From an uncultured Ruegeria sp. (GTDB taxonomy: Bacteria > Pseudomonadota > Alphaproteobacteria > Rhodobacterales > Rhodobacteraceae), in assembly GCF_947504215.1 (NCBI RefSeq), contig NZ_CANNGO010000006.1, positions 62,001-126,000 on the forward strand: a stretch of 64,000 nt of DNA, written 5' to 3'. Of the stretch, positions 1 to 8,970 are shown one piece after another. Both the position numbers and the translations under genes were made by a program. Under the pieces are notes generated by a model that searched no databases, was not told the origin of the DNA, and saw nothing but the letters and a program-made list of their open reading frames with translations. Every line of letters starts with the position of its first letter. Positions within the stretch are counted from its first letter, which is position 1.

Positions 1-994
1 CCGGAACAAAATAGGGAGATGCGATCCATAGGCGCTCTTTTGCCTCGGCGATGGCGGAAAAAAACATCATCGCCCCTGTTTCAGTATCGTCCCCGGGACC
101 GGTCGCCACCAAAAGAGCGTTCATGTCCTGCTCTGATACGCTGCCTGCCCAATCCAGATGATCGATCAAATCTTCGTCATGGGCCCAATGCCAATCCTCC
201 GAAAAGATGAGCTGCAGCTGTCGAACAACATGCCCGGTCATCTTCAAATGGGTATCACGCCAGTGGCCAAAATGTGGATCTTCGCCCAAATATTCGACAC
301 CTACATTATGCCCGCCGATAAAGCCGGTTTCGCCATCAATGATCACGGTTTTGCGGTGATTGCGGTAGTTTAGCTGAAAGCGAAAATTCGGGCCGCGCTG
401 TTGCCGTGGATCGGCGACATCAATCCCGGCTTCCTGCATCGTTTCCAGATATTGCGTGGGCAGGCCATAGCTACCGACAGCGTCGGTCATGAACCGTACA
501 TGAACTCCACGTTTTGACGCTTCGATCAGCTTTTCCTGAAGCTTTTGCCCCAGCGCATCGTCACGGATGATATAGAACTGAATCAGGACATAGCTTTTGG
601 CGGCATCAATCGCCTCAAAGATAGCATCAAATGTTGCTTGCCCATCAATCAGCAACTGCGCACCGTTGCCGCGTGAGACGGGCAGGTGAGCCAAAAACTC
701 AAACGGGCGAGGATTGATCGACATAGACGCGGGATCGGGTTTGGAATAGTCGGCAAAAGTCTTGATGCCTTCGACAACCCGTTCGCTTTCCTGTCGGGCG
801 ATCCGGTAGCCACGAAACCGATGATGGCCCAGAAACAGATACATAGGCACCGCGAAAAAGGGCGCTGACAGCAAAAATACCACCCAACCGACGGCTCCCT
901 GCGGCGTGCGTGCGGTCTGTGCGGCACGCACGGAAAACACAGCCGCCGTGACGTACAGGGCAAAAACGAAGACGGAAAAGAGTAGTGTCCACAT
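1..994 (-). CDS. cls: cardiolipin synthase, phospholipase D superfamily (5' part; C-terminus beyond window)
   Basis: Joins two phosphatidylglycerols (or similar lipids) into cardiolipin at the inner membrane. I translated the minus strand from the ATG at 992-994; the frame is open to base 1, so about 331 N-terminal residues are visible. It opens with two membrane segments (MWTLLFSVFVFALYV..., then VVFLLSAPFFAVPMYLFLG) as in bacterial ClsA. The first HKD motif is present as HRKTVIIDG, followed by GFIGGHN, near bases 330-375. The second HKD motif should lie outside the window. A purine-rich GGAG precedes the ATG. The gene reads out of the window and has no operon partner here. The family assignment is firm; the exact lipid substrate is not readable. 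Confidence 0.9.
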   Translation of the reverse strand, partial: MWTLLFSVFVFALYVTAAVFSVRAAQTARTPQGAVGWVVFLLSAPFFAVPMYLFLGHHRFRGYRIARQESERVVEGIKTFADYSKPDPASMSINPRPFEFLAHLPVSRGNGAQLLIDGQATFDAIFEAIDAAKSYVLIQFYIIRDDALGQKLQEKLIEASKRGVHVRFMTDAVGSYGLPTQYLETMQEAGIDVADPRQQRGPNFRFQLNYRNHRKTVIIDGETGFIGGHNVGVEYLGEDPHFGHWRDTHLKMTGHVVRQLQLIFSEDWHWAHDEDLIDHLDWAGSVSEQDMNALLVATGPGDDTETGAMMFFSAIAEAKERLWIASPYFVP

Positions 995-1919
995 GGGGTT
1001 GGGTGACTCCGAGGTCGTTCAGTTTGCCCTAGTGTAGATGCGTGGCCAGTCATGCGCCATATCCACGATGAGCCTATCAACTCATGGCCCGGGCCCTTTG
1101 CTAAGACAAGATCAGTTTCCAATCGCCAATACGCAAAGACAGATCGCCGTTATCGATGAAATAGAAGATATCTCGGCGCAGACGCTCGCGGGTTCCCTCG
1201 TCGATAGACGTAGGTTTTGTGGTCGGGGCTATTGTCTGTCGAATAGTGCGCCAACGAGTTGCCAGAAACGCTAAAATTATACATAAAATCAATTGATTGT
1301 GCGACGTCTCTGCCATGTTCAAGCGTGCCAGAGGTGATTTCATCCGCCGCGCAGGTCATACGCCTCTCAGAGGGTAGCCGATAAGGCAGAGCGGCCTCAC
1401 CCGGATAGTGCGCATGTCAGCGTACCTCCTCGGCGATCAGATGATTGGTGTTACGGAATAGCACAAAACTAGTGGTTTGTTGGCAGATACTCATCACGAT
1501 TGACCAGGTGACCTTTGCCGATCTGATCAGTGACATAATCTCGGTCTTCCGCAGACAAGCGATGGTTGGATCCTCGATTTGCATGCCTGCTTTGGTATCG
1601 CGCCGATGTTGGGCTTTTGATCCCGCGTCAATGCTGGAATAGCTCACCATGTCGCGATTGCGGCGGTCGCCAGCTTGCCATCCACGTGTCATGGGGGGGC
1701 GGTCATATGTCATTAACGTTTAGCGGCGGTCCCGCGGCCACGACTTATGTAAAAGCCGAGTCATCGGCGGTATTCGAAGTTCAAATTCATCTGTAGGATG
1801 CTGATCTGCGTGTATCGTAAGAATTGAAGCAGAGATGCATGTTCTGCGATGCAAATACATCTCGAATTCGAAATGTCCAATTTCTAAATGATCTTTTACT
1901 GGCCAAACAACCCGGACCT
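995..1919. other. gene-poor stretch, mostly unexplained
   Basis: Apart from the arylsulfatase remnant, I see no gene here. Short open frames exist on both strands (for example 1417-1713 minus and 1566-1796 plus), but they overlap each other, lack clear ribosome sites and look like no family I know. With the sulfatase fossil beside it, this is probably a decayed region. Confidence 0.5.
1100..1262 (-). pseudogene. decayed arylsulfatase C-terminal remnant
   Basis: On the minus strand one frame reads GTRERLRRDIFYFIDNGDL, then SLRIGDWKLILS and a stop. This matches the conserved C-terminal block of formylglycine arylsulfatases (usual form R-x-E-x-FYF-x-DDG-x-L-x-ALR-x-x-DWK-x-x-F). Just upstream, in another frame, HYSTDNSPDHKTYVYR resembles the preceding sulfatase segments (YSTDNGPH and KTYKVHLDG). 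The pieces lie closer together than in a whole sulfatase and in different frames, so the gene has lost internal sequence and shifted frame. No catalytic C/S-x-P-x-R site or N-terminal domain is present nearby. I read this as a fossil fragment, not an expressed gene. Confidence 0.55.
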
Positions 1920-2996
1920 TTAGGTCCCGTTGTCGTCTTCGCCCAGACTACCGTCCAGGGACATCAGGATCGCAATGGGGCGCAATGCCGGAACATGGCT
2001 AAAGACAATCAGAATGCAGACAGTCAAAGGCACGCTGAGGAACGCACCGATCAACCCCCAAACCGTCGTCCAGAAGGTTAGAGCCAGAATGACAAGGAAT
2101 GTGGACATGTTCAGCGACCTCCCCAACAGGGCAGGATCCAGGAAGTTACCGATCAGGAACTGCAGCGTGCCACAGCCCAGAACAATGATCAGAAACGGGC
2201 CGATGCTGTCGAATTGCACCAAAGCAATCATTGCCGGGAAAATCACCGCGATAATCGATCCGATTGACGGGATGAAGTTCAACGCAAAGGTCAGTACCGC
2301 CCAAGTCTCGGCGTATTCCAACCCCAGAACTTTGAATACCGCATAACTGATACCAGCCGTAAACAGGCTGATGAGCGTCTTAACCCCGACATAACGCTGA
2401 AGGCTGAACGAGATCGCGTCAAGCATCGACGAGAACTCTGCGCCGGTTTGTGGACTGCCTGCGGCCAGCTGGATTTTCTTGCGAAAGGCAAGGCGTTCGG
2501 CCATCAGAAACGCAACATAGAGGCTGATCAGAAAGAACTGGTTCAGCAGGGATGTTGCGCTGCCCAGTAACAGGCGGGCCAGATAAGACATGTCGATACT
2601 GACCAGATTGTCACGGATGAAGGTGGTGATATCATTGCCCACCAAGCCGGTAATCCGATCAACCGCGCTGTCAAATTGTGTTTCATAAGTGCCGATTGAG
2701 CGCGCAAATTGGGTGGCTTGACTGCCCAGAATGTACATTATCATAAACAAACCGGCTAAAACCACAGTTACTCCAGCGATGTTTGCCAACCAGACAGGCG
2801 CGCGCGTAACGGCGATAACCCGGTCGCTTAGTGCGATGATCAGAACATTTACTAACAGTGCCATGGTCAGCGGGATCAGGAAGGCAGCCCCTGCATATAG
2901 TCCCAACACCAAAAGGCTGGCGACAATGCAGGTGTCGCGAACGACCGACAACTTAAGTCTTGGGCGATCCGGTGTGTCTTGCTGATCCGAGGTCAT
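1920..2996 (-). CDS. AI-2E family transporter (PerM/YdiK-like permease)
   Basis: Integral inner-membrane protein of 358 residues in the AI-2E_transport family (PF01594). Members export or exchange small solutes; despite the name, AI-2 transport is shown for few of them. There are two N-terminal membrane segments (about 20-62), a pair near 70-100, a large middle loop and a C-terminal block of helices. The tail FLDPALLGRSLNMSTF followed by LALTFWTTVWGLIGAFLSVP is the family signature. The N-terminus is short and hydrophilic (MTSDQQDTPDRPRLK). It is divergent from the yihY-like gene at 3169, so the 172 bp between them should hold both promoters. The substrate cannot be told from sequence. Confidence 0.88.
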   Translation of the reverse strand: MTSDQQDTPDRPRLKLSVVRDTCIVASLLVLGLYAGAAFLIPLTMALLVNVLIIALSDRVIAVTRAPVWLANIAGVTVVLAGLFMIMYILGSQATQFARSIGTYETQFDSAVDRITGLVGNDITTFIRDNLVSIDMSYLARLLLGSATSLLNQFFLISLYVAFLMAERLAFRKKIQLAAGSPQTGAEFSSMLDAISFSLQRYVGVKTLISLFTAGISYAVFKVLGLEYAETWAVLTFALNFIPSIGSIIAVIFPAMIALVQFDSIGPFLIIVLGCGTLQFLIGNFLDPALLGRSLNMSTFLVILALTFWTTVWGLIGAFLSVPLTVCILIVFSHVPALRPIAILMSLDGSLGEDDNGT

Positions 2997-3168
2997 CCAG
3001 ATCCCTGAAATGCGCGCGGCGATGCGCTGGAAAAAATGGCGTAGATATCCTGATCCTGCACAAGCGATTGAGTTTATGCAATGCAGTCAGATATTTGTCG
3101 GATCGATTATTGCCGTGTGTCGCGTTTGACGGGTTCTGTGTTTTTCGGTGTCGCGATAGGGTCAAAGT

Positions 3169-4035
3169 ATGACCGGACATGTGATTCCCTCGGTTGGTCT
3201 TCCCGTGCAGGCGTTGTGGATGGCCATTCGCCGCTTTAACGACAAGAACGGGTTCGTCATGAGCAGCCATGTCGCCATGTCGCTGATGATGGCGCTGTTT
3301 CCCTTTGTTCTGTTTACGGTGGCTTTGGCTGGCACACTGTCGCAGGGATATGCGACAGATGAATTGATCGATCTGATTTTTGGCGCATGGCCCAAGGATG
3401 TTGCCGACCCGATCGTTTCCGAATTGCGCGCGGTTCTGGCCGGATCAGGGTCGGGCGTGATCACGCTCGGGGGTTTGCTGGCAGTCTATTTTGCATCAAA
3501 TGGTGTGGCCGCTGTGCGGGCCGCGATAAACCAAGCCTATCACGACTATGATCACTGGCCGTTCTGGAAAACGCGGCTGTTATGCTTCGTGTTGGTCATT
3601 TTAGGCGGCGCAGCGATTCTGGCCATCGCAGCGTTCGAAGTAGTCTTGCCGGTCTACACTCAGCTGGTTTCAGACAGAACGGCGGTGAATGTATCCGATT
3701 GGCTTTCGGTGGACAGGTTGCGATGGACGTTTACCGTGGCCGTTCCTGTGGGAACCGTTCTCTTGGCTCATTTGATCCTGCCGACGCGCCGACACCGGTT
3801 GTCTCAGATCTTTCCGGGCGTCTTTCTGACACTGATATTGTGGGCGATCGGAGGATGGGTGTTTTCTATCTATATCGCTCAATTCGCAACTTACAGCGCT
3901 ACCTATGCCGGGCTGGCGGGCGCCATGGCGGCTTTGATCTTTCTTTACCTTTGTGCAGCAATGCTGATCCTTGGGGCGGAATACAACGGTGCCCTGATCG
4001 CATTGCGTACCAAAGCCAAAGTCGATGCCTCATGA
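3169..4035 (+). CDS. YihY/virulence factor BrkB family membrane protein
   Basis: A 288-residue inner-membrane protein of the YihY/BrkB family (PF03631), once called ribonuclease BN, an activity now assigned to another protein. About six membrane helices are visible: near 28-55 (MSLMMALFPFVLFTVALAG), 95-120, 135-165, 190-210, 220-245 and 250-275. The family pattern LMMALFPF near the N-terminus and GAEYNGALI near the C-terminus are present. The C-terminus is short and basic. It stands alone: divergent from the AI-2E permease on the left, with 300 bp before the next small gene. The physiological role of the family is unsettled. Confidence 0.88.
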   Translation: MTGHVIPSVGLPVQALWMAIRRFNDKNGFVMSSHVAMSLMMALFPFVLFTVALAGTLSQGYATDELIDLIFGAWPKDVADPIVSELRAVLAGSGSGVITLGGLLAVYFASNGVAAVRAAINQAYHDYDHWPFWKTRLLCFVLVILGGAAILAIAAFEVVLPVYTQLVSDRTAVNVSDWLSVDRLRWTFTVAVPVGTVLLAHLILPTRRHRLSQIFPGVFLTLILWAIGGWVFSIYIAQFATYSATYAGLAGAMAALIFLYLCAAMLILGAEYNGALIALRTKAKVDAS

Positions 4036-4329
4036 GGCTGGCGGTATGGCTGTGACGTTACGCGAGGTTGCCATGATGGATCCGCAACGGGCCGAAGCCT
4101 GACCTATGCTAGTGCAGTTGGCGCAGATCGACCGGGGCCCGGATGCTGCCTGAGATGTATTGAACTAAGCATTGGCTCGGATGCCACAAGATCCAAGCTT
4201 GCTGCTATTGTCGACACAACTTGCCCGCTGACATGGCACCATCGTGCCAGTATTAAGCCATTTTCCCGTCGGATTTGGTGACTACGCTTCTGAGCAGAAT
4301 GATGCTCTGAATGTGTTTAAAGGTGACCA
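4036..4329. other. intergenic stretch with one perfect inverted repeat
   Basis: No gene seen in this stretch of just under 300 bp. It holds a perfect inverted repeat TGGCAC-CATC-GTGCCA at 4234-4249, about 80 bp before the start of the small gene at 4330. This could be an operator or a small hairpin. It resembles a sigma-54 -24/-12 element, but the GG-to-GC spacing is one base short, so I do not call it that. Confidence 0.35.
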
Positions 4330-4503
4330 ATGTCGGACAAAACGACAAAGCAGAAGGTTTCGCTTGATCAGCGAATTGCCGAGCTGCGCGACAGAAAGCC
4401 CGTTGATCTGAATCACGGGGAGGCGCTGCTGTTGCAGGGAATCGCCACAGCATCTTGGCGCGAGCCGCGTCTCGCAAAGGATCATTTCGCGCTCGAGGAT
4501 TGA
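4330..4503 (+). CDS. small acidic/basic hypothetical protein, 57 residues
   Basis: A short open frame encoding MSDKTTKQKVSLDQRIAELR and ending in AKDHFALED, 57 residues, soluble and rich in charge, with no membrane segment or signal. It has a good ribosome site (AAAGGTGA, spaced about 4-8 bases from the ATG) and codon use like its neighbours. It ends two bases before the convergent rlmE stop, which fits a compact real gene. I do not recognise the family. The motif LNHGEALLLQGIATASWREPRL is the most protein-like part and would be the region to test for conservation. Confidence 0.55.
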   Translation: MSDKTTKQKVSLDQRIAELRDRKPVDLNHGEALLLQGIATASWREPRLAKDHFALED

Positions 4504-4505
4504 CC

Positions 4506-5222
4506 TCAGCCACGGAACTCGGTTGCAACAACAAACTTTTCAGAACTGTCCGAACGAGATGCAGGTGGTTTTACATTGGCCACTTTGTCGAACTTCTGTT
4601 TCAACAGTTTTTGCAGGTCACCTTCGGCGCCCCCAGCCAAAACTTTGGCAACAAAGGTTCCACCTTCTTCCAGAACATCGAATGAAAAATAGGCCGCCGT
4701 TTCGCACAGGGCCATGATCCGCAAGTGGTCCGTTTGCTTGTGTCCCGATGACGAGGCCGCCATGTCAGACATCACCACATCGGCCTTGCCGCCCATCCAC
4801 TCTTTGACCTTTTGATCTGCGTCGTCTTCCATGAAATCCAACACATGAATTTCGGCCCCTGCGATCGGTTCAACCTCTTGTATGTCGATGCCCAGAACAG
4901 TGCCGATTTTCTTGCCGGATTTCTCACCCAGCGCGTTAACGCGTTTGACGGCGACCTGACACCAGCCACCCGGAGCACAGCCCAGATCAACTACCCGTGC
5001 GCCCGGTACAAGAAAGCGGAATTTTTCGTCCAGTTCCAGTATCTTGAACGCAGCACGCCCCCGATAACCTTCGGTCTGCGCCCGTTTGACGTAGGGATCA
5101 TTCAACTGCCTCTGCAGCCAGCGGGTCGAGCTGAGCTTGCGCCCGCGTGCCGTTTTCACTTGAACCTTCAGGTCGCGTTGTCCGCGACCCGAGGTGTTTT
5201 TACCAGTTGGTGTCTTCGCCAT
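4506..5222 (-). CDS. rlmE: 23S rRNA (uridine-2'-O-)-methyltransferase RlmE (FtsJ/RrmJ)
   Basis: Methylates the 2'-OH of U2552 in the A-loop of 23S rRNA late in 50S assembly, using SAM. It has 238 residues from ATG 5220-5222, as usual for alphaproteobacteria. A basic N-terminal tail ([20 protein letters not shown]) precedes the fold. The SAM loop DLGCAPGGW is clear. The catalytic K-D-K-E set can be placed: K in RAAFKILE, D in VMSDMA, K in [10 protein letters not shown] in SSEKF. An upstream in-frame start at 5327 would add residues coded inside ppx and is rejected. The ppx stop and rlmE start overlap by one base (TAATG), which implies translational coupling. Confidence 0.95.
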   Translation of the reverse strand: MAKTPTGKNTSGRGQRDLKVQVKTARGRKLSSTRWLQRQLNDPYVKRAQTEGYRGRAAFKILELDEKFRFLVPGARVVDLGCAPGGWCQVAVKRVNALGEKSGKKIGTVLGIDIQEVEPIAGAEIHVLDFMEDDADQKVKEWMGGKADVVMSDMAASSSGHKQTDHLRIMALCETAAYFSFDVLEEGGTFVAKVLAGGAEGDLQKLLKQKFDKVANVKPPASRSDSSEKFVVATEFRG

Positions 5223-6340
5223 TAAAACGGTCCGTCTTCCAATACGCCGTCCGCGCTCATCTGAGCATAAAGCAGGCCCTCGCGCAGCCCCCGGTCCGCC
5301 ACGGAGAGGCGGTCGGTGGGCCAGCAACGCAGCAATGCCTGCAAAATGGCCGAGCCGGACATGATCAGGGCCTGCCTATCATCACCGATACGGGGATCGC
5401 GGCGGCGCCCATGAGGGCCGAGTTCTAGATAACCACGTATGACTTTGTCAATCTGATCGCTGGTCATACGCAACCCGTCCACTTTGGTCCGGTCATAACG
5501 CTTGAGGCCAAGATGCGAGGCCGCGACTGTGGTCACCGTGCCGCTGGTGCCGACAATCTGAAACCCTTCGCGGGTCTGTTCGTCTTTATATGGGGCAAAA
5601 TCGGCCAGGTTTTCTTCAAAGAACCAGCTCATCAAAGCAAACCGGGCCGAGTCATCCTCGACATCATTGAACTGATCCCGCAGTGTCGCAACGCCAAGGG
5701 GCACACTGATCCAGTCCACCACTTTGGCGGCGGGAAAGGGGCTATCTGCGGTGTGGAACCCGTTGTGCAATCGCATGATCGCCGCCGGACGGTCCCGGCG
5801 CGCAATTGACGAGATATCGATCCAAACAAGTTCCGTCGATCCGCCACCAATGTCCACAACTAGCAATTGCTCGGTCTTGGTTGAAACCAACGGGGCGCAT
5901 GAAATGACGGCCAAACGGGCTTCTTCTTCGGGCTGAATGATCTCAAGCGTCAGACCGGTTTCACGTTTCACCTGGCGGATGAAATCACGTGAATTTTTTG
6001 CCCGCCGGCACGCCTCGGTCGCGACCAGACGCATCCGTTTGACTTTATTGCGTTTCAGCTTTTGCTGGCAAATCCGCAGGGCCTGTACGGTGCGCGCCAT
6101 CGACGCCCGTGACAGCCGCCCGGTGCGTTCCAATCCGGCACCCAACTGCACGGACTTGGAGAAGCTGTCTACCACATGGAACCCGCTTGCCTTGGGCTGG
6201 GCTATCAACATGCGGCAGCTATTTGTCCCCAAATCCAGCGCCGCATACAAAGCATCTGGATCGGGTCTATCCGGCGCGGGGCTTTCAACCGCTTTCGGGA
6301 ACGCGCCCGCACCTTTGGGACGCTTGGGCGCCATCGTCAC
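5222..6340 (-). CDS. Ppx/GppA family exopolyphosphatase / pppGpp phosphohydrolase
   Basis: A 372-residue member of the actin-like Ppx/GppA family (PF02541). It removes terminal phosphate from polyphosphate or the 5'-phosphate of pppGpp; sequence alone does not decide which. The N-terminal phosphate-binding loop [14 protein letters not shown] (about 31-45) and second loop [13 protein letters not shown] are intact, as is [11 protein letters not shown] further on. The HD-type C-terminal domain of long Ppx proteins is absent, so this is the short form. The first 30 residues are Pro/Lys-rich and may be a linker; MAPKRPKG at 6334 is an alternative start. It is coupled to rlmE. With ppk2 and phoX nearby, a role in phosphate and polyphosphate turnover is plausible. 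Confidence 0.88.
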   Translation of the reverse strand: MTMAPKRPKGAGAFPKAVESPAPDRPDPDALYAALDLGTNSCRMLIAQPKASGFHVVDSFSKSVQLGAGLERTGRLSRASMARTVQALRICQQKLKRNKVKRMRLVATEACRRAKNSRDFIRQVKRETGLTLEIIQPEEEARLAVISCAPLVSTKTEQLLVVDIGGGSTELVWIDISSIARRDRPAAIMRLHNGFHTADSPFPAAKVVDWISVPLGVATLRDQFNDVEDDSARFALMSWFFEENLADFAPYKDEQTREGFQIVGTSGTVTTVAASHLGLKRYDRTKVDGLRMTSDQIDKVIRGYLELGPHGRRRDPRIGDDRQALIMSGSAILQALLRCWPTDRLSVADRGLREGLLYAQMSADGVLEDGPF

Positions 6341-6421
6341 GCCCTCCGATTTTCAAGTTACCCCGACCCTAGGCGGCGCTTCGCCGACGTGCAAGCGATT
6401 TCAATTTTGAATTTAACGCAA

Positions 6422-6439
6422 CTGTCACATGCGGTTCAT
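6422..6439 (+). promoter_or_regulatory. weak Pho-box-like element before phoX
   Basis: CTGTCAC-ATGC-GGTTCAT: two 7-base half-sites in 11-base phase, about 75 bp before the phoX start. The first half matches the alphaproteobacterial PhoB half-site CTGTCAT at six of seven positions; the second matches only at its TCAT end. It is plausible because phoX genes are usually PhoB-controlled, but weak by sequence. Confidence 0.35.
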
Positions 6440-6514
6440 ACTGGGATGCGACCTGATTGGTCGAAACCCATTGCGGGATTCTCTACCAGCTTACAGCCAG
6501 ATACGGAGTCTGCC

Positions 6515-8401
6515 ATGAATGATGAGCGCCCTCTTTCCTTTGATGAATTTGACGAAGTCGTAAATCCACGACCAGAAGAATGCGAATTTGACCGCATTGT
6601 CGAACGCGCCTTGTCGCGTCGCGGATTTTTGGGTGGTGTTCTGGCCATGGGCAGTTTCACGGCTGTTGGTGGATCGATTCTGCCCTCAGGTGCAAGCGCT
6701 GCATCGGACCGGTTCTCATTCGAGGCAATTCCGATCTCTACAGCGGACGAAGTGATTGTACCGCCGGGGTACAAAGCCGAAGTCATGGTACGGTGGGGGG
6801 ATCCGCTGTGGTCTGATGCACCTGAATTCGACCATGCGACCCGTGGCACCGCAGCCAGCCAGGAACGGGCGTTTGGGGACAACACTGACGGCCAGGACGT
6901 GTTCTTTCACGACGGTCATACCCTGCTGGTCGTCAACAACGAATATACCAATCGCGATATTCTTTGGGGCAACAACCCCGATGCCAAGGCAGCATCTGAC
7001 GATGATGTCGCCAAGGGTATGATGGCCCATGGTGTAACCGTCGTTGAAATCGCCAATACCGACGGTAAGTGGGGTATCGTAAAAGACAGCCCTTATAACC
7101 GCCGCGTTACACCCCAGACCGTCATGACTCTGACAGGGCCTGCAGCAGGCGATGACTTGATGAAAACGGCTGCGGATCCAAGCGGCACTACATGCAAAGG
7201 CACTTGGAATAATTGCGGTAACGGCAAGACGCCGTGGGGCACCTATCTGGCCTGTGAAGAGAACTTTAACGGTTACTTTTCCGCAGCTGACGAAAACCAC
7301 GAAGTCGAAGACCATCTGAAGCGCTATGGAGTGTCCTCGAAAGACTGGGGATATGGCTGGGCCAAGATTGACGAACGGTTCGACGTGTCCAAACATCCGA
7401 ATGAACCGCATCGTGCAGGCTATGTCGTCGAGATTGACCCATCTGACCCGACGTCGACACCTCGTAAGCTGACGGCTTTGGGCCGTTTCAAACACGAAAA
7501 CGCAGAAACTGTCGTCAACAACGATGGTCGCGTTGTTGTGTATATGGGCGATGATGAGCGGGGCGAGTTCCTGTATCGCTTCGTGTCTGACGGCGTTTAT
7601 GCGCCTGGCGTCGATACCAACCCGCTGTTGGAAAACGGCACCCTTTCCGTCGCGAAATTCAACGACGATGGCACGGGTGAGTGGTTGGACCTGACCCCCG
7701 AAACGACTGGCCTTGCCTCTGCAGCCGAAGTCAGCGTGCATACTCGTCAGGGTGCCTCGGCCGTCGGTGCGACCACGATGGACCGGCCCGAATGGGTTGC
7801 GGCAAATCCAAACGCACCCGAGGTCTATTGCTGTCTCACCAACAACAAGAACCGGGGTGTAAAGCCGAATGCAGGCGGCGATGAAACACCCGCAGGGGGG
7901 CCGAACCCGCGTGAGGCAAATAACTATGGCCAGATCGTGCGGTGGCGCCCGGATGGGGGCGATCATACTGCCGCCGGCTTTGGCTGGGATCTGTACGTGC
8001 TTGCTGGCAACCCAACCGTCCATCAAGACGCCTATGGCGGGTCGGACAACGTGAATGCTGACAACATGTTCAACTCACCCGATGGTCTGAAATTCGACAA
8101 CCATGGTCTGTTGTGGATCCAGACGGACGGTACGTACTCCAACGAAGGCGACTTTGAAGGGCAGGGCAATAACCAGATGCTGGCGGGTGACCCGGTCACC
8201 GGTGAAATCCGCCGTTTCCTTGTGGGTCCTAACGAGTGTGAGGTTACTGGCCTAAGCTGGTCCCCGGATCGTCGCACCATGTTTGTTGGCATTCAGCATC
8301 CGGGCGAGGACGGCAACAGCCACTGGCCAGAAGGGGGTGATGCAGTGCCACGCTCGGCCATCATTGCGGTCACGCGCGATGACGGTGGCTTGCTCGGTTA
8401 A
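6515..8401 (+). CDS. phoX: PhoX family alkaline phosphatase, Tat-exported
   Basis: Periplasmic or secreted phosphatase of the PhoX family (PF05787), which uses Ca and Fe cofactors to release phosphate from organic phosphates. I start at ATG 6515 (GGAG ribosome site at 6504-6507), giving 628 residues; the frame stays open upstream but would overlap ppx. A Tat signal SRRGFLGGVLAMGSFTAVGG lies near residues 34-53, ending at GASAASD. Family segments CEENFNGYF, KHENAETVV, YMGDDERGEFLYRF, NSPDGLKFD and GDAVPRSAII are present. It stands alone, ending in a terminator at 8424. Roseobacters often carry PhoX rather than PhoA. A weak Pho box lies upstream. Confidence 0.92.
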   Translation: MNDERPLSFDEFDEVVNPRPEECEFDRIVERALSRRGFLGGVLAMGSFTAVGGSILPSGASAASDRFSFEAIPISTADEVIVPPGYKAEVMVRWGDPLWSDAPEFDHATRGTAASQERAFGDNTDGQDVFFHDGHTLLVVNNEYTNRDILWGNNPDAKAASDDDVAKGMMAHGVTVVEIANTDGKWGIVKDSPYNRRVTPQTVMTLTGPAAGDDLMKTAADPSGTTCKGTWNNCGNGKTPWGTYLACEENFNGYFSAADENHEVEDHLKRYGVSSKDWGYGWAKIDERFDVSKHPNEPHRAGYVVEIDPSDPTSTPRKLTALGRFKHENAETVVNNDGRVVVYMGDDERGEFLYRFVSDGVYAPGVDTNPLLENGTLSVAKFNDDGTGEWLDLTPETTGLASAAEVSVHTRQGASAVGATTMDRPEWVAANPNAPEVYCCLTNNKNRGVKPNAGGDETPAGGPNPREANNYGQIVRWRPDGGDHTAAGFGWDLYVLAGNPTVHQDAYGGSDNVNADNMFNSPDGLKFDNHGLLWIQTDGTYSNEGDFEGQGNNQMLAGDPVTGEIRRFLVGPNECEVTGLSWSPDRRTMFVGIQHPGEDGNSHWPEGGDAVPRSAIIAVTRDDGGLLG

Positions 8402-8423
8402 GCCCTCTTAAGCCTGAAAATGA

Positions 8424-8460
8424 CCCTGAACGGTGGACGCCGTTCGGGGTTTTCTTTGTT
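8424..8460 (+). terminator. Rho-independent terminator after phoX
   Basis: Stem CCCTGAACGG / CCGTTCGGGG (one T-G pair) with a short loop, followed by a T-rich run (TTTTCTTTG). It lies 23 bases past the phoX stop. Confidence 0.85.
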
Positions 8461-8575
8461 TATGCGCCGATTTCATAGTGACGTTGAGAATTTTGATATG
8501 CGTGTTCTGTAAGGAATTGGCTAAAAGCCCCATATCCGGTCGTGGGCAAAAAACGTCGCTGGATAAGCGTCGTGT

Positions 8576-8588
8576 GTCGAAATTCGAC
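8576..8588. promoter_or_regulatory. perfect 13-bp palindrome upstream of the one-carbon operon
   Basis: GTCGAA-A-TTCGAC, a perfect inverted repeat 60 bp before the first gene of the virulence-factor/metF operon. Its position suits an operator. I do not know the regulator. Confidence 0.4.
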
Positions 8589-8614
8589 CGACCCGCGCCC
8601 ACATAGAAGTTTAG

Positions 8615-8637
8615 AACCAGCCCATCTGGTTAGGAGG
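8615..8637 (+). promoter_or_regulatory. stem-loop abutting the Shine-Dalgarno of the one-carbon operon
   Basis: AACCAG-CCCAT-CTGGTT forms a perfect 6-bp hairpin that ends directly against a near-perfect AGGAGG ribosome site (8632-8637), 10 bases before the ATG at 8648. It could influence loading of the first gene. I do not recognise a riboswitch around it. Confidence 0.4.
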
Positions 8638-8647
8638 AATCACGGCG

Positions 8648-8944
8648 ATGCCTGACGTCACTATCGTATACTGGCGCGACATTCCCGCTCAGGTCATCGT
8701 TGGCAAAGGCCGACGTGGGGCCAAGCGGCAGTTGGAGGAACGGTTCGAGCAAGCCATCGACCGGGCTGCAATGAAGGTGAACGCCAAGGACAGTGATGCC
8801 TATCTGGCTGAGTGGCGCAAGGCGGCCCCCTTTGCAGTCGAAGGCGAGCCAGCCGAGATTGCCGAGGCAGAAGCCGTGCGTCTGGAAACGGAATACGATC
8901 AGGATCGCATCAAGACCCTGATTGCCAATGACGGTTGGGCATGA
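8648..8944 (+). CDS. virulence-factor family protein (PF13769-like), 98 residues
   Basis: A small soluble protein of the uncharacterised Virulence_fact family. It starts MPDVTIVYWRDIPAQVIVGK, with the family's Y-W-R-D-I-P-x-Q-V core, then RRGAKRQLEERFEQAIDRAA and an acidic C-terminal half. The name comes from annotation history; no virulence role is implied. It has the strongest ribosome site in the area (AGGAGG). It opens a tight operon with the MetF-like and methyl-THF methyltransferase genes, a pairing common in roseobacters, so a role in one-carbon metabolism is the likely context. Its biochemical function is unknown. Confidence 0.8.
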   Translation: MPDVTIVYWRDIPAQVIVGKGRRGAKRQLEERFEQAIDRAAMKVNAKDSDAYLAEWRKAAPFAVEGEPAEIAEAEAVRLETEYDQDRIKTLIANDGWA

Positions 8945-8970
8945 GCCCAAAATCTTTATGGGAGGCCGCG

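Noticed and set aside
1417-1713. Minus-strand 98-residue open frame in the gene-poor stretch
   Set aside because: No ribosome site, no recognisable motif, and overlapping frames on the other strand of similar quality.
4234-4249. Possible sigma-54 promoter (TGGCAC...GTGCCA)
   Set aside because: The GG and GC elements are one base too close for a -24/-12 promoter; it is better explained as a plain palindrome.
6176-6514. N-terminal extension of PhoX by 113 residues
   Set aside because: It would overlap ppx on the other strand and place the Tat signal internally; ATG 6515 has a ribosome site and the right distance to the signal.
6716-8026. Minus-strand open frame of 436 residues
   Set aside because: Antisense to phoX, which has a Tat signal and the full PhoX family blocks.
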